A stretch of 64,000 nucleotides of DNA. Source: Hyphodiscus hymeniophilus. Its lineage: Eukaryota; Ascomycota; Leotiomycetes; Helotiales; Hyphodiscaceae. The translations under genes and the position numbers were made by a program. A model generated the notes under the pieces. That model was given only the letters and a program-made list of their open reading frames with translations. It searched no databases and was not told the origin of the DNA. Where the stretch lies: positions 2,170,001 through 2,234,000 of the forward strand of contig VNKQ01000004.1 in assembly GCA_016508695.1 (NCBI GenBank), given 5' to 3'. Positions 35,101 through 46,047 of this stretch are shown here, piece by piece (positions within the stretch are counted from its first letter, which is position 1; every line of letters begins with the position of its first letter).

Positions 35101-35888
35101 TCACTGTCTTTTGGCGCTCCTCTTTCAGAAACATACTTGGCGATCTCGGGACCAAGTTGGGGACCAAATTGAGCCAGGATTTCGGAGCGCGAGGGCAACG
35201 AACTCTTTGGCAAGCTTGGACGAACAACAGCAGTACGCTGTGGCTCTGCACGAGCAGCAAACTCGGTTATAGAAGGCCCAGGCTCCTGTGGCTGCCGTCT
35301 ATTTATGAATTGCTGACTGGCTTGGGCAAAGCCTCTCAGAATCATATCGTCCTCAACCATTTCTTCGTCGCTGAAGACATCCTCATCGTCAAAATCTTCT
35401 CCGTCCTCACCTTCGTCCTCAAGCCCATCCTCCTCCTCTTCAGTATTTTGATCTTCATCCTCTTCGTCTTCGTCTTCTAGGTCCTGCTCCACAAAGCCAC
35501 TCATATCATCATAGAGTTCTTCTGACAACTGGCTCTCAATCTCCCCAGCATCCGCTTCATGACGCATCGAGATCAAATGACCATTGTTGACCATTATTTC
35601 CCCCGTTCTCATATCAATCTCATCGCCAATGCCCCCAAAGTCCTTGCCATATTTCTCGAATATCGCTTCAAAGGTAGACTTTAGCTTGAAATCAGCTTGC
35701 GCTCGTTTCAGTTGTAGTTCTTGGTCTGGATCGTAGATTTCTTCCTCCGTCTCTTGCTCCGGCTCCTCATAGCTATTCACTTCGTTGTCTGGGATCTCGT
35801 AATACTCATGTTGACTGTTGTAATTTGCGCTATAGACGTTGTCTCGTGAAGTGAGGAGATACCGCGGTCTCTTTGCAGGTCGGTCCAT
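32186..35888 (-). CDS. SCM3: Scm3/HJURP CENP-A chaperone with Myb-like and zinc-finger-like regions
   Basis: Exons 35888-34749 and 34696-32186 (52-nt intron) give 1216 residues. Scm3/HJURP escorts the centromeric histone H3 variant CENP-A to the kinetochore. Residues about 55-112 carry the Scm3 domain: QLKRAQADFKLKSTFEAIFE, KYGKDFGGIGDEIDMRTGE and IMVNNGHLISMR. An acidic block follows (about 130-175, EDEDEEDEDQNTEEEEDG). A Myb-like segment crosses the intron at about 345-400 (HEDQLLLDFVADARRQGLDL, then NPRRDHKSWKQRYNTKFTYL). A Cys/His-rich region near 561-625 (CPHADCKLY, CSHLLYEHH, CGEVNCERKG, HLVEHVRDAH) resembles paired C2H2 fingers. Published analyses of fungal Scm3 describe fusion to assorted DNA-binding modules, and this fits. 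The rest is disordered. The two long minus frames are one gene, joined by the splice. It diverges from ATG6 over 357 bp. Confidence 0.87.
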
Positions 35889-36245
35889 GGTAATTGCTTC
35901 AAAGCTTTGCGGACCAAGAGCATCTAGGGCAAGTTACTGAATACGATTGAGAGAGTTGCACGCAGATATGTTCATTAGTATTGAGCTGGGCGCGTAGAGT
36001 GGCTTAAGTCGCGTCGTCGCGATAATGTCTTTGCGGGGTAGGTCTTCCAGGCTGCCGTAGCGTGGGGGAAGCTTCACGAGCTTGTGGCTTCTTCAGACAC
36101 CGTGCTCTCAGAGTAACTACTCAGATCAGCAAAGCCAGAGCAGCAAGAAGTGTCCTGATCTGTCAAAATGAGTAAATTTGTTCGGTGATTTCCAGCAGAC
36201 TATTGCGACTTTGCAACCCACAACCTTACTGTCCTGGATCTCTAA
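35889..36245. promoter_or_regulatory. Shared divergent promoter, SCM3 / ATG6
   Basis: A 357-bp spacer between start codons of two divergent genes, a centromere chaperone and an autophagy gene. No specific operator identified. Confidence 0.5.
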
Positions 36246-37783
36246 ATGTATTGTCAGAAGTGTCGATCGCCGCTGAAGCTGGACAGCTCACTGGAGGATC
36301 TGAATCCAGCTGCTTTTGATCTTCTAGTTGGTGCGTTTCCCTTTCAATATTCTCGAAGCATAACTGAAATATGACAGGTGCATCGTCTCAACAGCATCCA
36401 AAGATCCCCTCTTCAAGACCTGCCTATCCTCGAGAACGAAAAGAGCTCTATGACCGCGTCTCCAAAAATGCCACTTCTCCCACCTTTAAGAGGACAGCTG
36501 CTCGTCCTCGCGGATCTCCCGAAACGACGAGAAGCGGAATGGGCAATCCAGCCATGTCCTTTGTTATGCTGAATAAATCTCAAGTCGTACCACCATCTAT
36601 TGTCAAGTCTCCCGAAGATACGAACCCGAAAAATAAGAGAGAAGATATGGCTTTGATGGATGGTATAGAGGATGAGGGAAATGCGCTGTCGCAGGAGATG
36701 GAGAAAGTGGCTAGGCTTTTTGAGATCCTCTCTGCGCGCTCCGACATTGATCACCCTATATGTGTTGAATGCACAGAATTGCTGGTAGATGGCCTACAAC
36801 GTCGTCTTGAGGTAGCCACGAAGGAGAGAGATGCATACGTCGGATTTCTCAAAGAAGTGAAGGGCGATATACCGACCGAGGACGAAGTCAAAGAATCCCA
36901 AGATCTTTTGGCCAAAGCTCGGCGTGAAGAAGCAGCAGCGATCGAAGAGTTGAAGGAACTGGAAAGGGAGAAGACGGAAGTAGACGAGGAGATTGCTCAG
37001 TTAGAGGAAGAAGCTCGAGCTCTCGACATCGAAGAAGAGAAATTCTGGAGCGAACGAAATGCCTTCGCCATGAAGCTCGCCGAATTTCAAAACGTACGAG
37101 ACAGCGTCAACCTGCAATACGATCACGACTCTCAACAGTTAGAGAAACTCCAACGAACGAATGTATACAATGACACATTCTGCATAAGCCACGATGGCAG
37201 ATTTGGGACAATCAATGGGCTCCGTCTAGGACGGTTATCGAATGTACCTGTTGACTGGCCTGAGATCAATGCCGCTTGGGGCCATACAGTTCTATTACTA
37301 GCTACGGTAGCTGACAGACTCGGGTTCAAATTCGACGGCTACGAACTCCAACCTATGGGTTCTACCTCCCGCATAATACGCTACCAATACGAGCACTCCT
37401 CTCCGTCCGCAAGCCGAACATCTACCCGACCTGTACGTCCGCCTAAGAAATCTATCCTAGAGCTGTACTCCTCTGGCGACATGCCATTAGGTCTCACATT
37501 CATGCACCGCAAGTTTGACATCGCCATGGAGGCTTTCCTGGAGTGCATGAAACAGCTTGGAGCATTCGTGGAGAAGGAAACGGCTAGGACGTCTGATACC
37601 GGACGAGGTCTGAGCTTGCCGTATAAGATTGAGGGAGAGAAGATTGGGGATGTGAGTATCAAACTTGGCATTGCGCAGGATGATGCGTGGAGTCGAGCTT
37701 GCAAGTTTACGCTTACCTGCTGTAAGTTCCTGCTGGCGCATGCGTCTAATATAAATGCCACAAATGGGAGACGTGCCTTGTGA
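36246..37783 (+). CDS. ATG6: Autophagy protein Atg6/Vps30 (Beclin 1)
   Basis: Exons 36246-36330 and 36378-37783 (47-nt intron) give 496 residues. Atg6 is the Beclin 1-type subunit of the class III PI3-kinase complexes with Vps34 and Vps15, acting in autophagosome formation and vacuolar sorting. The short first exon supplies MYCQKCRSPLKLDSS, the conserved N-terminal CxxC start, which was outside the longer frame. A second CxxC-like site is HPICVECTELLVDGL. A coiled coil runs about 170-260 (KARREEAAAIEELKELEREK and on). The C-terminal evolutionarily conserved (BARA) domain includes NVYNDTFCISHDGRFGTING, RLGRLSNVPVDWPEINAAWG and a KFDIAMEAFLECMKQLG helix, ending in the FTLTCCKFLLAHAS helix. Intron phase and motif continuity (LLVGASSQ) fix the join. 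Confidence 0.95.
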
Positions 37784-38314
37784 GAAATCGAGATTTATCA
37801 TGGAGTTTGGGTTTGGAGGGGGCATAAACCGGCGTTAGGAGAAGGCATTGGGTGCAGTTTTAAGATTATCTCAACGCTACGAATATAAGATTGGGAGCCG
37901 ATGGCTATGGGATGACAATAAATAAGTGGGAATACTCTACGAATCGTGAATAAGTTTCAAAGTATTAATATTCAAGGAGCGGCAAAATGCCTCCGATGAA
38001 TGCTATCTACATTGATCGTTCTCATTTCACAAAAAGCGAGCTGAGGGTATGCAAGGTCTTTCGGTCAAACAAGTATTAACGCCCCTCCCATATTCATCTC
38101 TCAGGTAATCCCTCATAAAGAGATCGTATCATGAATGTCTTCAATGTTATGCGCTCCAGATCAGTGAAAGAAACCCCAGAGCACACTCTTTTTTACCGCT
38201 GCAAAATGCAGAGGCTGGGAACAAAGCGGGTTGTGTAGCTGGTGACTGATTATAATGCCTATCCAGGTTAGGAAGGAGAAGTGGCTATTTATTTCCCAAA
38301 ATCGGATGAGCTGA
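37784..38314. other. Spacer between convergent ATG6 and CK2 alpha genes
   Basis: A 531-bp spacer holding both 3' UTRs; AATAAATAAG near 37918 could serve as a polyadenylation element for ATG6. Nothing else recognised. Confidence 0.4.
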
Positions 38315-39770
38315 TCAGTGAGCTAGAGGAGCTGTGATTGCTTGGGGCTGTTGGCCTCGTGCTTCAGCATCTCGAACTGGTTGGAAGAATGGATGCGCCA
38401 TAGCTTCCTTAGCGGTCAACCGTTCCTGACGTTGAATTAGTCATATGATCTGGACACGTGTAGGAGGAGCAAACCTGGTGGTCATATCGGAGGAGCTTAT
38501 CCAAGAAATCAATAGCCTCATTGCTCACAAATCTTTGGTTCTCGGAATTGACAAAGCTGTGCCAATTCTTCTTGGCGAACCGTCCAAGGATATCGTCATA
38601 TTGTGCATCGAGCTCGATCTCATACTTGTCCAGATAGTCGAAAAGATCTTCCGTGCCAAGAACCTTAGCGATCTTGACTAGTTGATCTGAATTGCTGTTA
38701 CCGTGGAAGAAGGGTTCTTTGCGGAAAATCATGGAAGCAAACATAGCACCTAACGACCACATATCGAGACTGTAATCGTATTCTTGGTAGTCCACTAGAA
38801 GCTCAGGTCCCTTGAAATATCTTGATGCAACCTAAAGATCACGAATTAGCATTGGTTATAAGAGAGCCGATTTCTGAAGGCAATAGTGGGCAACATGTTC
38901 CCAATCATGTGTCCATGGCTGCCACAAACGAGGGGTCGAAGATATACATACGCGTACGTTGTATTCGGTGCCTTGATGATAGAACTCAGCAAGACCCCAA
39001 TCGATGAGACGCAACTAGTCAAGTCAGTATGTGTGTATTACCTGCTTAGTGAGGAAACTAACTTTGCGATTTTCATGGTCAATCATCACATTGTGAGGTT
39101 TAACGTCTCGATGCATAATGCCTTTGCTGTGGCAGAAGTCCAATGCCTAAACACGATCAATACGACTTTCAACAACAACCAGAATTCGCAATACCTACCT
39201 TCAACAATTCGAAAATATAGTATCGAACATCGTAGTCAACGAACTTTGGGTAAAGACTTCGGAAGTCGGTATTGTTGACGTATTCGAAAATAAGGGACGG
39301 CGTCTTGCTCTGCATAGTATATGAGATGGTGTCTTCTTCATCATTGCGGTGAAAAACGAGATCGGCCAGCTTTCGAAAAATCGAAAGAACGGTACTTCGG
39401 AAGGAGGAGGAATAAGAGGAGTGTATTTACTTGACTATCTCGCACCACGTCCAACAGCGCGACAATATTCGGACCGCCCGACAGGTTCTGCAGGATCTTG
39501 ATCTCACGCTTGATCTTCTTCTTCTTGACCGGCTTCAAGACCTTGATGACGCACTTCTGATAGTTGACTACGTTGATGCCTTCGAAGACTTCCGAGTACT
39601 TCCCGCGTCCTGTCTGGATGTCAGTTGGGCATGGAAACGTGAGCGAGAGGCTTACCGATTTTGCGTACGACCTCGTAGTTCTCCAGCACGCCCCAGGTGA
39701 TGTTCACGCTATCGTAGTCCCAGTACGAGCGCGGCATCTGCTGGTTTACATCTGCGTAAACGCGCGCCAT
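38315..39770 (-). CDS. CKA1: Casein kinase II catalytic subunit alpha
   Basis: Seven exons: 39770-39656, 39609-39431, 39309-39199, 39146-39063, 39014-38952, 38831-38475, 38425-38315, giving 339 residues, the usual CK2 alpha length. It is a constitutively active acidophilic Ser/Thr kinase. Visible are MARVYADVN at the start, YEVVRKIGRGKYSEVFEGIN (Gly loop, across intron 1), CVIKVLKPVKKKKIKREIKI with the catalytic Lys and the CK2-specific basic cluster, MHRDVKPHNVM, the CK2-type DWG (LIDWGLAEFYH), VASRYFKGPELLVDYQEYDY and WHSFVNSENQRFVSNEAIDF. The last exon encodes ERLTAKEAMAHPFFQPVRDA and ends APLAH. All six introns are short (45-121 nt) and every join restores the conserved sequence. Diverges from RPP1. 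Confidence 0.97.
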
Positions 39771-40286
39771 TTTGCAGCTGGCTTACCGGGCAAGGCGCAG
39801 CGCAAGACGGGTAGAGACCGTGGTCTAGAGGGGAACTGTGCTTTTTGTGACTCAAGGGATCGAGGATCGACGGGAGGATGGTATTTGTGAGGATCGCACT
39901 CGGTTATGAGATTTGATGAGGATCCCGCGGGGGATCTTGTGCGATGTGTTACCCTGGGTAGGTTGGTGATATGGGTATGAAGACGGTCGCACGACTGAGT
40001 TGAATTCAAGGCTGTCGAAAGCGGAAGCCCCTCGCTAAACTGGAATGCGTTAGGCGGATTGGGATTATCGCCTATAATTTCAGGACTCAAGGTATTTTTT
40101 GGGGCCATGGAGTTAGACATAACGCGTGAATCTTCCAGGTCTTTGACATTTGTTTTAGTGATTATGACAGGTGGAGCTGCACATTCATGACAACAATCTA
40201 GAACCACCCACCACCTCGGAATAAAGCACCCAGAACAAGCAAACGAAGCTGCACGACACAGTCATCCTGCCCCGAACACGCAAAGA
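39771..40286. promoter_or_regulatory. Shared divergent promoter, CK2 alpha / RPP1
   Basis: A 516-bp region between two divergent start codons. The minus frame 39746-40207 is open but overlaps the CK2 start and is a chance frame. No specific site assigned. Confidence 0.45.
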
Positions 40287-41297
40287 ATGCTCTACGACCT
40301 CAATGTCCCGTGGTCTCCAACGACACCTTCCACCGACCTCCAAAGAACAGTCTCCTTTCTCTCTTCCCTAGGTTACCAAACGCTCGCCCTGAACCACCTC
40401 ATAACTGGGCACCTCCCCCCTCAAATCACGAACCCAATCCCCTCAGAGCCTCCTTTCAGCGTCTCCTCAACCACAACTCTCCTCCGCCGCTGCACTCTGA
40501 AGCTCGCAGATCCAACGCAGAATCACCGTCTCCCAGCCCTATCCTCCGTCTACGACATCCTCGCCCTGCGCCCCACAACAGAAAAAGCCTACCTTGCGGC
40601 CTGCCAAACCCTCACCGAACACAGCATCATCTCGCTAGATCTCACGGTCAGGTATCCGTTTCATTTCAAGCCGAAGCCGTTGATGACGGCTGTGAATGCG
40701 GGGATCAGGATCGAGATCTGCTATACCCAGGGTGTGCTTGGTGATGGGAATGCGAGGAGGAATTTCATAAGTAATTGTATGGCCATTTTCAGGGCTACGA
40801 AGGGAAGGGGCCTGATTCTGAGCTCGGAGGCGAAGAATGTGTTGGGTGTCAGGGCGCCGGCAGATGTGGTTAATTTGATGGCTGTTTGGGGATTGGGGAG
40901 GGAGAGGGGTGAGGAGGGGCTAGGGGTCAATCCAAGAGGGGTGGTTGTGAATGAAGGGATCAAGAGGAGTAGCTTTAGGGGTGTGGTTGATGTGGTCTAT
41001 GGCGGGGAGAGGGCGGTCGAGGTGCCAAAGGCAAAGGCGAAGACCGTTCAATCGGGGATTGGAAAGAAAGGGAAGAGGGAGAGGGATGACAAAGACATCG
41101 CAGATGGAACACCGACGGTCAGCAAGAGGCAGCAGAAGAAGATGCGTTTGGAAGCGTTAAAAGCAGGGAAAGAATCCTCATCGCCATCGAAAGAAAGCAC
41201 ACCTATGGGAGATTCGACAGAACTTTCAGAAGGCGCATCAACAATGATACCAGAGGCAAATGCTCCCAGCACAATAAAAGCGCAAGCAAATGGTTAA
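40287..41297 (+). CDS. RPP1: RNase P/MRP subunit p30 (Rpp1)
   Basis: Intronless, 336 residues. Rpp1/Rpp30 is a protein subunit of nuclear RNase P and RNase MRP, required for tRNA 5' maturation and rRNA processing; it folds as a PHP-like TIM barrel. Visible elements are MLYDLNVPWSP at the N-terminus, LSSLGYQTLALNHLITGHLP, SLDLTVRYPFHFKPKPLMTA, NAGIRIEICYTQGVLGDGNA, RRNFISNCMAIFRATKGRGL, LSSEAKNVLGVRAPADVVNL and WGLGRERGEEGLGVNPRGVV. After about 245 a lysine-rich, disordered tail follows (KKGKRERDDKDIADG, VSKRQQKKMRLEAL), typical of fungal orthologues. Converges on the secreted repeat protein gene, 150 bp away. Confidence 0.92.
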   Translation: MLYDLNVPWSPTTPSTDLQRTVSFLSSLGYQTLALNHLITGHLPPQITNPIPSEPPFSVSSTTTLLRRCTLKLADPTQNHRLPALSSVYDILALRPTTEKAYLAACQTLTEHSIISLDLTVRYPFHFKPKPLMTAVNAGIRIEICYTQGVLGDGNARRNFISNCMAIFRATKGRGLILSSEAKNVLGVRAPADVVNLMAVWGLGRERGEEGLGVNPRGVVVNEGIKRSSFRGVVDVVYGGERAVEVPKAKAKTVQSGIGKKGKRERDDKDIADGTPTVSKRQQKKMRLEALKAGKESSSPSKESTPMGDSTELSEGASTMIPEANAPSTIKAQANG

Positions 41298-41447
41298 CAT
41301 AATATTCTCGTCTTGGTTATTTCGTGAAGTGAATGATATCTACAACTGCGTTTATGTCTCGGACTGGCCTGGGACAAAATCTGGGTATCATTTTGAGCAA
41401 ACCCATTTTTCCATTACATACAACACCTACTTCTCCCTTCACCAGGC

Positions 41448-43185
41448 TCATACTTTTATTGTCGCCGACGCTAGGCTCCCGAGAACCAGACTGCTTGACA
41501 GAGAAAACAGACTAATGTTTATGGGATCGGGGGTTTGTTGCGCGAGTTGTGCCGTCGCTGTATCTTCGACTGCAGAAGTTATTGCTGGGCCAAGAGACAG
41601 GTTAAGTGAGGATACACCGGAGGCGGCCTGGGCAGCACTTGTGCTCGTTGCAGCTATAGATATTTCGGTCGATGAGCCGGCCGAGGTAGGAGGTGAGCTT
41701 GAGGAATCAACTGAGGAACTTGCAGGCGCCGAAGAGGCGATTGCACTTTGCGCAGTTGGAGCAACGTTCGAGGTTGAGATCGAGGAAGACGATGCCGCGC
41801 TGGACGCAACGTTCGATGCCGCTGCGTTTGAGAAAGTAACTGATGAACTGGCTGGCGCTGAAGAAGTGATTACGCTTTGCGCAGTTGGAGCAACGCTCGA
41901 GCTGGAGGTCGAGGAAGACAATGCCGCGCTGGATGCAAGGTCCTCTGCTGCTGCGCTAGGCGGTGAAACTGACGATGAGGCAATGGTATGTAAAGTTGTA
42001 GCTGGGATAGATGCCGGAGTCATTACAGTTGCTGCAGCGGCACTACTTGGGAAAGAACCATCTCGACATACACACGCGCATGGACAGGAGCCATCCGAGC
42101 TCAAAGTTCCACTCCCATTTGCTATAGCTCCTGGGACGCCTTCGGAAGGTGCTGCTGCTATAGAACGTCAGTGTGTTTGAAAAACATGGCTTCTGGCAAG
42201 CTTACCAGCCGGACTAGCTGCTGCAGCAACTGGAGTCGGAACCTCGCCAACATTTCCGGTTCCTGAACCACCAGCTCCCCCAGACGGAGGGCCATTACCA
42301 GATGGGCTAGGTAATGCGGTAATCGAAGTCGAAATTTCGCCAACAATTCCACTTCCTGAACTACCTGCAGCCCCAGATGGAGGTGCAACACCAGATGGAC
42401 TAGCTGCTGCAGCAACTGAAGTCGAAGTCTCGCCAATATTTTCGCTGCCTGAAGTTCCCACAACTCCAGGAGGAGGATTGATTCCAGAGGGAATAGCAGC
42501 GGCGGCGACTGAAGTTGAAGTTTCGCCAATATTTCCGGTGCCTGAACTTCCTACGGCCTCAGACGGAGGACTAGATGTAACAGCAATTGCGCCCGTTGAA
42601 GTCAAAGTCCCGCCTAACATGCCAATTACTGAAGTTTCTAGAGCTCCAGAAGAAGGATAAATTTCATTTGGAGGGCTGACTCCGGCGGCCGCAGTTCCGT
42701 TTCCTGTACCAGGGACCTTTTGGGCCACTATTTGAGGTAGAGTGGTCACAATGGCTGTGGGTGCTATGCCAGTGGCAGATGCTTGTGTTGTAAGGAAGGA
42801 TAATTGGAGACTATAATCGAGGTCAGAACCTTTCCCTAAAATCGTTCGTACAACCCACGCAGATTCGCGAGCTGCCGTCGCAGCCTGTTTCGTCGCGGTC
42901 AATGTCTTGTGTGCCGCATAGGTGATATTTCCTCTGTGAGCAGCATCTTGTTGCGCCGCGATAGTCTTGTTCCCCGCTCCATCGTCATGTCCTTTCTTCC
43001 CTTGCGCACCTTCAAGAGCCTCAAGAATATTTGATAGCCCTATCTTATCATGCGCTCTGGCATGTATATGTTCCTCGGCCTATGTCTAGTCAGCGATGGA
43101 AGTGTATATCGAATTGATCCCTCACGTGTACAAAGACTGTAAGGCTAAACGCCGCCAGCAGCGACAGCCGTAGGAAGGTCCTCAT
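41448..43185 (-). CDS. Secreted Ala/Ser/Gly-rich repeat protein (cell-wall type)
   Basis: Exons 43185-43126, 43079-42206 and 42157-41448 give 547 residues. Exon 1 is a signal peptide, MRTFLRLSLLAAFSLTVFVH, so the protein enters the secretory pathway. After a mixed N-terminal region (HARAHDKIGLSNILEALEGA to about 150) come about five imperfect repeats of the pattern SSGxGNIGETSTSVAAAASP followed by PPSG. A short Cys cluster, C-x-C-x-C-x-C at residues 336-342, divides these from a second Ser/Ala repeat block with two near copies of SNVAPTAQSAIASSAPASSS. The C-terminus (NISLFSLSSSLVLGSLASAT) is hydrophobic and might be a GPI-anchor signal. Composition fits a heavily O-glycosylated wall or surface protein; no catalytic domain is seen. 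Both splice joins keep the frame. The antisense frame at 41290-42180 is a composition shadow. Confidence 0.8.
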
Positions 43186-44071
43186 GGTCGAGCTGCGTAA
43201 TTATAATATAAAGCCGAACTATGGCGGGCCAAAGCCAAGAAGAAGAAAAATTAAAATGCCAGCAGACCAGCCGTGGGTGTTGAATGAATGTGTTGGTCAA
43301 GAGCTTGACCGGCAGCTATAGAATCGAATTCGTTTGATCGAAAAAGAGAACAAATGAGTGAGGTGAGAGAGGAAGCAGCGGGGCGGAAAGGTAAGAATTG
43401 GAAATGGGGTCGAAGGCGATCCTACACCATGCGTGGAGCCATTCCAGTGGCTCTTTGATAGGAAAAACCAAGCACGAATTATCAATGGAGATCGCTAAAA
43501 GCCAATGGGAAAGTGTGCTAGAAAGATGGGAAGAGATGAAGGACCCTTTGCGGACACGAAGTGCCAGCATTGAGATCTAATCCCGCGCAAGCATTTCGCG
43601 GATTCGACTAGGTACATACAGTGTGGATTGAATAAACAAGCAGACCAACCTTGGGCTTGAGCATGAGCTTGGCGCTTGTTCGACAGACTTCTAGCCAGGC
43701 AGTCTCATGCGAGTCGGAGAATACCAGACCTCATACACAGGAGGCTGCAAGTGTGGGAATTTGAAGCATGGGGAAAGGCGAGTCCAGACATGTGAGGTTT
43801 CAAGGTGGTGTTTAGCGAGACAAACAGGGGAAGCGTGTTGCAAGGTGTGAAGCGAGAAGGTCCAAGAATAAACAGCCTGGAAGGTAGCCGTGCTACATGG
43901 AGTTCGAGGAAGTTCCCGGATGAGCATGAACCGGATTTGCTTTCGAGAATTAGATGTTCATGTGGCCAAACATCAACACAGCCTTGCCAGCATCACCCAC
44001 AGCCTTGTCAGCAGCCAGCCTCGTTGAGAAACTAGAGGCCGATGATTAGGTAAGCGCGATCAAGCTTTGTA
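43186..44071. other. Intergenic region, nothing recognised
   Basis: Promoter side of the secreted repeat protein gene. Short frames only (43297-44035, both strands), without family resemblance; ends at the left border of the TIR element. Confidence 0.35.
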
Positions 44072-44101
44072 CAGTACTTGACCATAAGTCTACGCGATAA
44101 T
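44072..44101 (+). repeat. Left terminal inverted repeat
   Basis: Begins CAGT after a TA dinucleotide and contains the 20-bp block shared with the right end. Mismatches are confined to positions 5-9 and 30 of the arm. Confidence 0.88.
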
Positions 44102-44515
44102 CCAAAACCCCACCAAAAACAGCCCTTTTACCTATGTTTGCACAACTTACGTCTTTTGCTATAATATATGTAATCTTAATTCCTTTTAATATACTATTAA
44201 TAAGTACTTAATCTATCTTTTCTACAATTAGGATTTTATTTACCTTATTGTTAATAGTTATAATATTAGTTGTAATCTAGATGAAATATTATTCGCTTAA
44301 AAATCCGGGTTTTTTGGTGTGATTTGTACAATTTATAACTTTATACTAATTTGAGGATTAGTTACGCAATAACATTATATAAAATAAACTATCGTAATTT
44401 GTAGAATAAAGGGATTTGATAAGCTTAAAAGCTCCTACTAATTTTTTTAGGTTTTTTATAACATAAATACTATAAACTTTTAAAGTGTTATAGGGGCGTT
44501 TTGGTGTAAAAACCG

Positions 44516-44545
44516 CTTATCGCGTAGACTTATGGTGGGTCACTG
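44516..44545 (-). repeat. Right terminal inverted repeat
   Basis: Reverse complement begins CAGTGACCC and then matches the left arm over 20 consecutive bases. It ends directly at TA 44546-44547. Confidence 0.88.
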
Positions 44546-44860
44546 TACCATGCATGTCGCTCGATCTACAGGGTCTTCTCCGCGTCATTGACTTGATCCT
44601 ACCACCAGATTGCGGAATAGGCGAATGCGAAAATCAATACAACATCAACACCACTCCATATTTGGCCGTATGACGATATGGAAAGGGTAGACTAGAGGGG
44701 TCTGGAAGCCAGGCTGACATTCTTTATTCTTTACGCAGGCTGCTGTGGTCCGACTATCTGACATATATTTCCCTGCAGCTCCGTTCCTCTGAATATCGCT
44801 CTCCCGCAACATTACTGTAGCAAATATCACATTCTCGTACAAACGACCAACAACATCACA

Positions 44861-46047
44861 ATGGTGATCCACGTCCTGGACAATTACTACCTCGCGATTA
44901 CGCTATTAATCACGATTGGCTATCAACTCTTCTTCTTTGCCATTGCATTCTCCCTAAAATTTGACAAGCTTACAGGTGAGTACTTTATATCCAAAATGCA
45001 CAATTTGTGGAGTTCTACGCGATTTGGACGATTCTTTGGTCATGACCAAAACCCTCGCTGATATTCCCAGACTTTGCTGGAGGAACCAATTTCGTCGTAT
45101 TAGCTATCATAACCCTCGCTTTCAGCGGCCATCACAATGCACGCCAGATCGTTGCCTCTCTTTTCATAATGATATGGGGTCTCCGACTCTCAGCCTTTCT
45201 CCTCTTCCGAATACTAAAAACCGGCAAAGACGACCGCTTTGATGACAAGAGAGACAAATTCTTCCCTTTCCTCGGCTTCTGGGTCTTTCAGATGCTCTGG
45301 GTTTGGACCGTATCTCTTCCAGTCACTGTATTAAACTCGCCAAACGTTACTCGATACCCACAACCAGCATTCGGTACCGGCAGAGATATTGCGGGAGTCA
45401 TTCTATATGCAATTGGGATCACTATGGAGAGCGTCAGTGATGTGCAGAAATACTTGTTCAAAGCAAGACAGAGCGATAAATCTGCAATCTGTGACAAGGG
45501 ATTCTTTTCATGGACAAGGCATCCAAATTACTTTGGAGAAATCATCATCCAATTTGGTGAGCTTTCTCCATCCAATAAGTCCGAGTATATCTAACACATC
45601 TCAGCCATATTCATGATCGCTGTCACCCCAGCAGCAAACGGCTATGTCAAAGGCCAAGCATACAAGGCGCTCTATGCCACCATCCTCGGCGCATTCTTCT
45701 TGACGATCCTCCTAATGTTCGTATCCGGATTGACCCTTCAGGAGCGACCAGGAGCAAAAAAACGATACGAGAAAGGAAGTCATTGGGAAGAGTACGCTCG
45801 ATATTTGAATCGTACAAGTATCTTGATTCCCTTTCCACCGCAATTGTACGAGAAGATGCCCACCCTCCTGAAGCGAACCATCTTCCTCGAATTCCCGATC
45901 TATGTTTTCGATCCAGCAAAACACTCCGATGGCGCCAAAGGCCAGAGCGCAGCTGAAGAGGGAGAAAGCAGTGGTCACAAGCCATCGCAAGGGGACAACA
46001 GACAGAGTGGAGATCAGTTGGTTCATGGGCAGCATGCTGGAAATTAG
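44861..46047 (+). CDS. DUF1295 (steroid 5-alpha-reductase-like) membrane protein
   Basis: Exons 44861-44975, 45071-45556 and 45605-46047 give 347 residues. This family of multi-pass membrane proteins is related to 3-oxo-5-alpha-steroid reductases and isoprenylcysteine methyltransferases. Several TM segments are visible: YYLAITLLITIGYQLFFFAI, NFVVLAIITLAF, IVASLFIMIWGLRLSAFLLF, GFWVFQMLWVWTVSLPVTVL, DIAGVILYAIGITMESVSDV and, in exon 3, LYATILGAFFLTILLMFVSG. The hallmark C-terminal motif GFFSWTRHPNYFGEIIIQF spans the end of exon 2. After about residue 270 a hydrophilic tail follows (AKGQSAAEEGESSGHKPSQ). The substrate is not predictable. It starts about 315 bp right of the TIR element. Confidence 0.9.

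Larger units (their letters stand above)
44072..44545. mobile_element. 474-bp non-autonomous TIR element (pogo/Fot1-type MITE)
   Basis: Left end 44072-44101 and the reverse complement of right end 44516-44545 both start CAGT and share a 20-bp block ACCATAAGTCTACGCGATAA, 24-25 of 30 positions in total. Similarity decays inwards (ACCAAAA blocks on both sides). The element is flanked by TA at 44070-44071 and 44546-44547, the target duplication of Tc1/mariner-pogo elements. The interior (about 44140-44500) is very AT-rich with stops in all frames, so no transposase is encoded. Transition-type mutation (RIP) could explain the AT bias, but that is inference. Confidence 0.88.

Noticed and set aside
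39746..40207. 153-codon minus frame overlapping the CK2 alpha start
   Set aside because: It overlaps the first coding exon of CK2 alpha in another frame and the divergent promoter; no family resemblance.
41290..42180. 296-codon plus-strand frame opposite the secreted repeat protein
   Set aside because: Acidic Ala/Glu repeats mirror the Ser/Ala repeats of the minus-strand gene, which has a signal peptide and good introns; the frame is a composition shadow.
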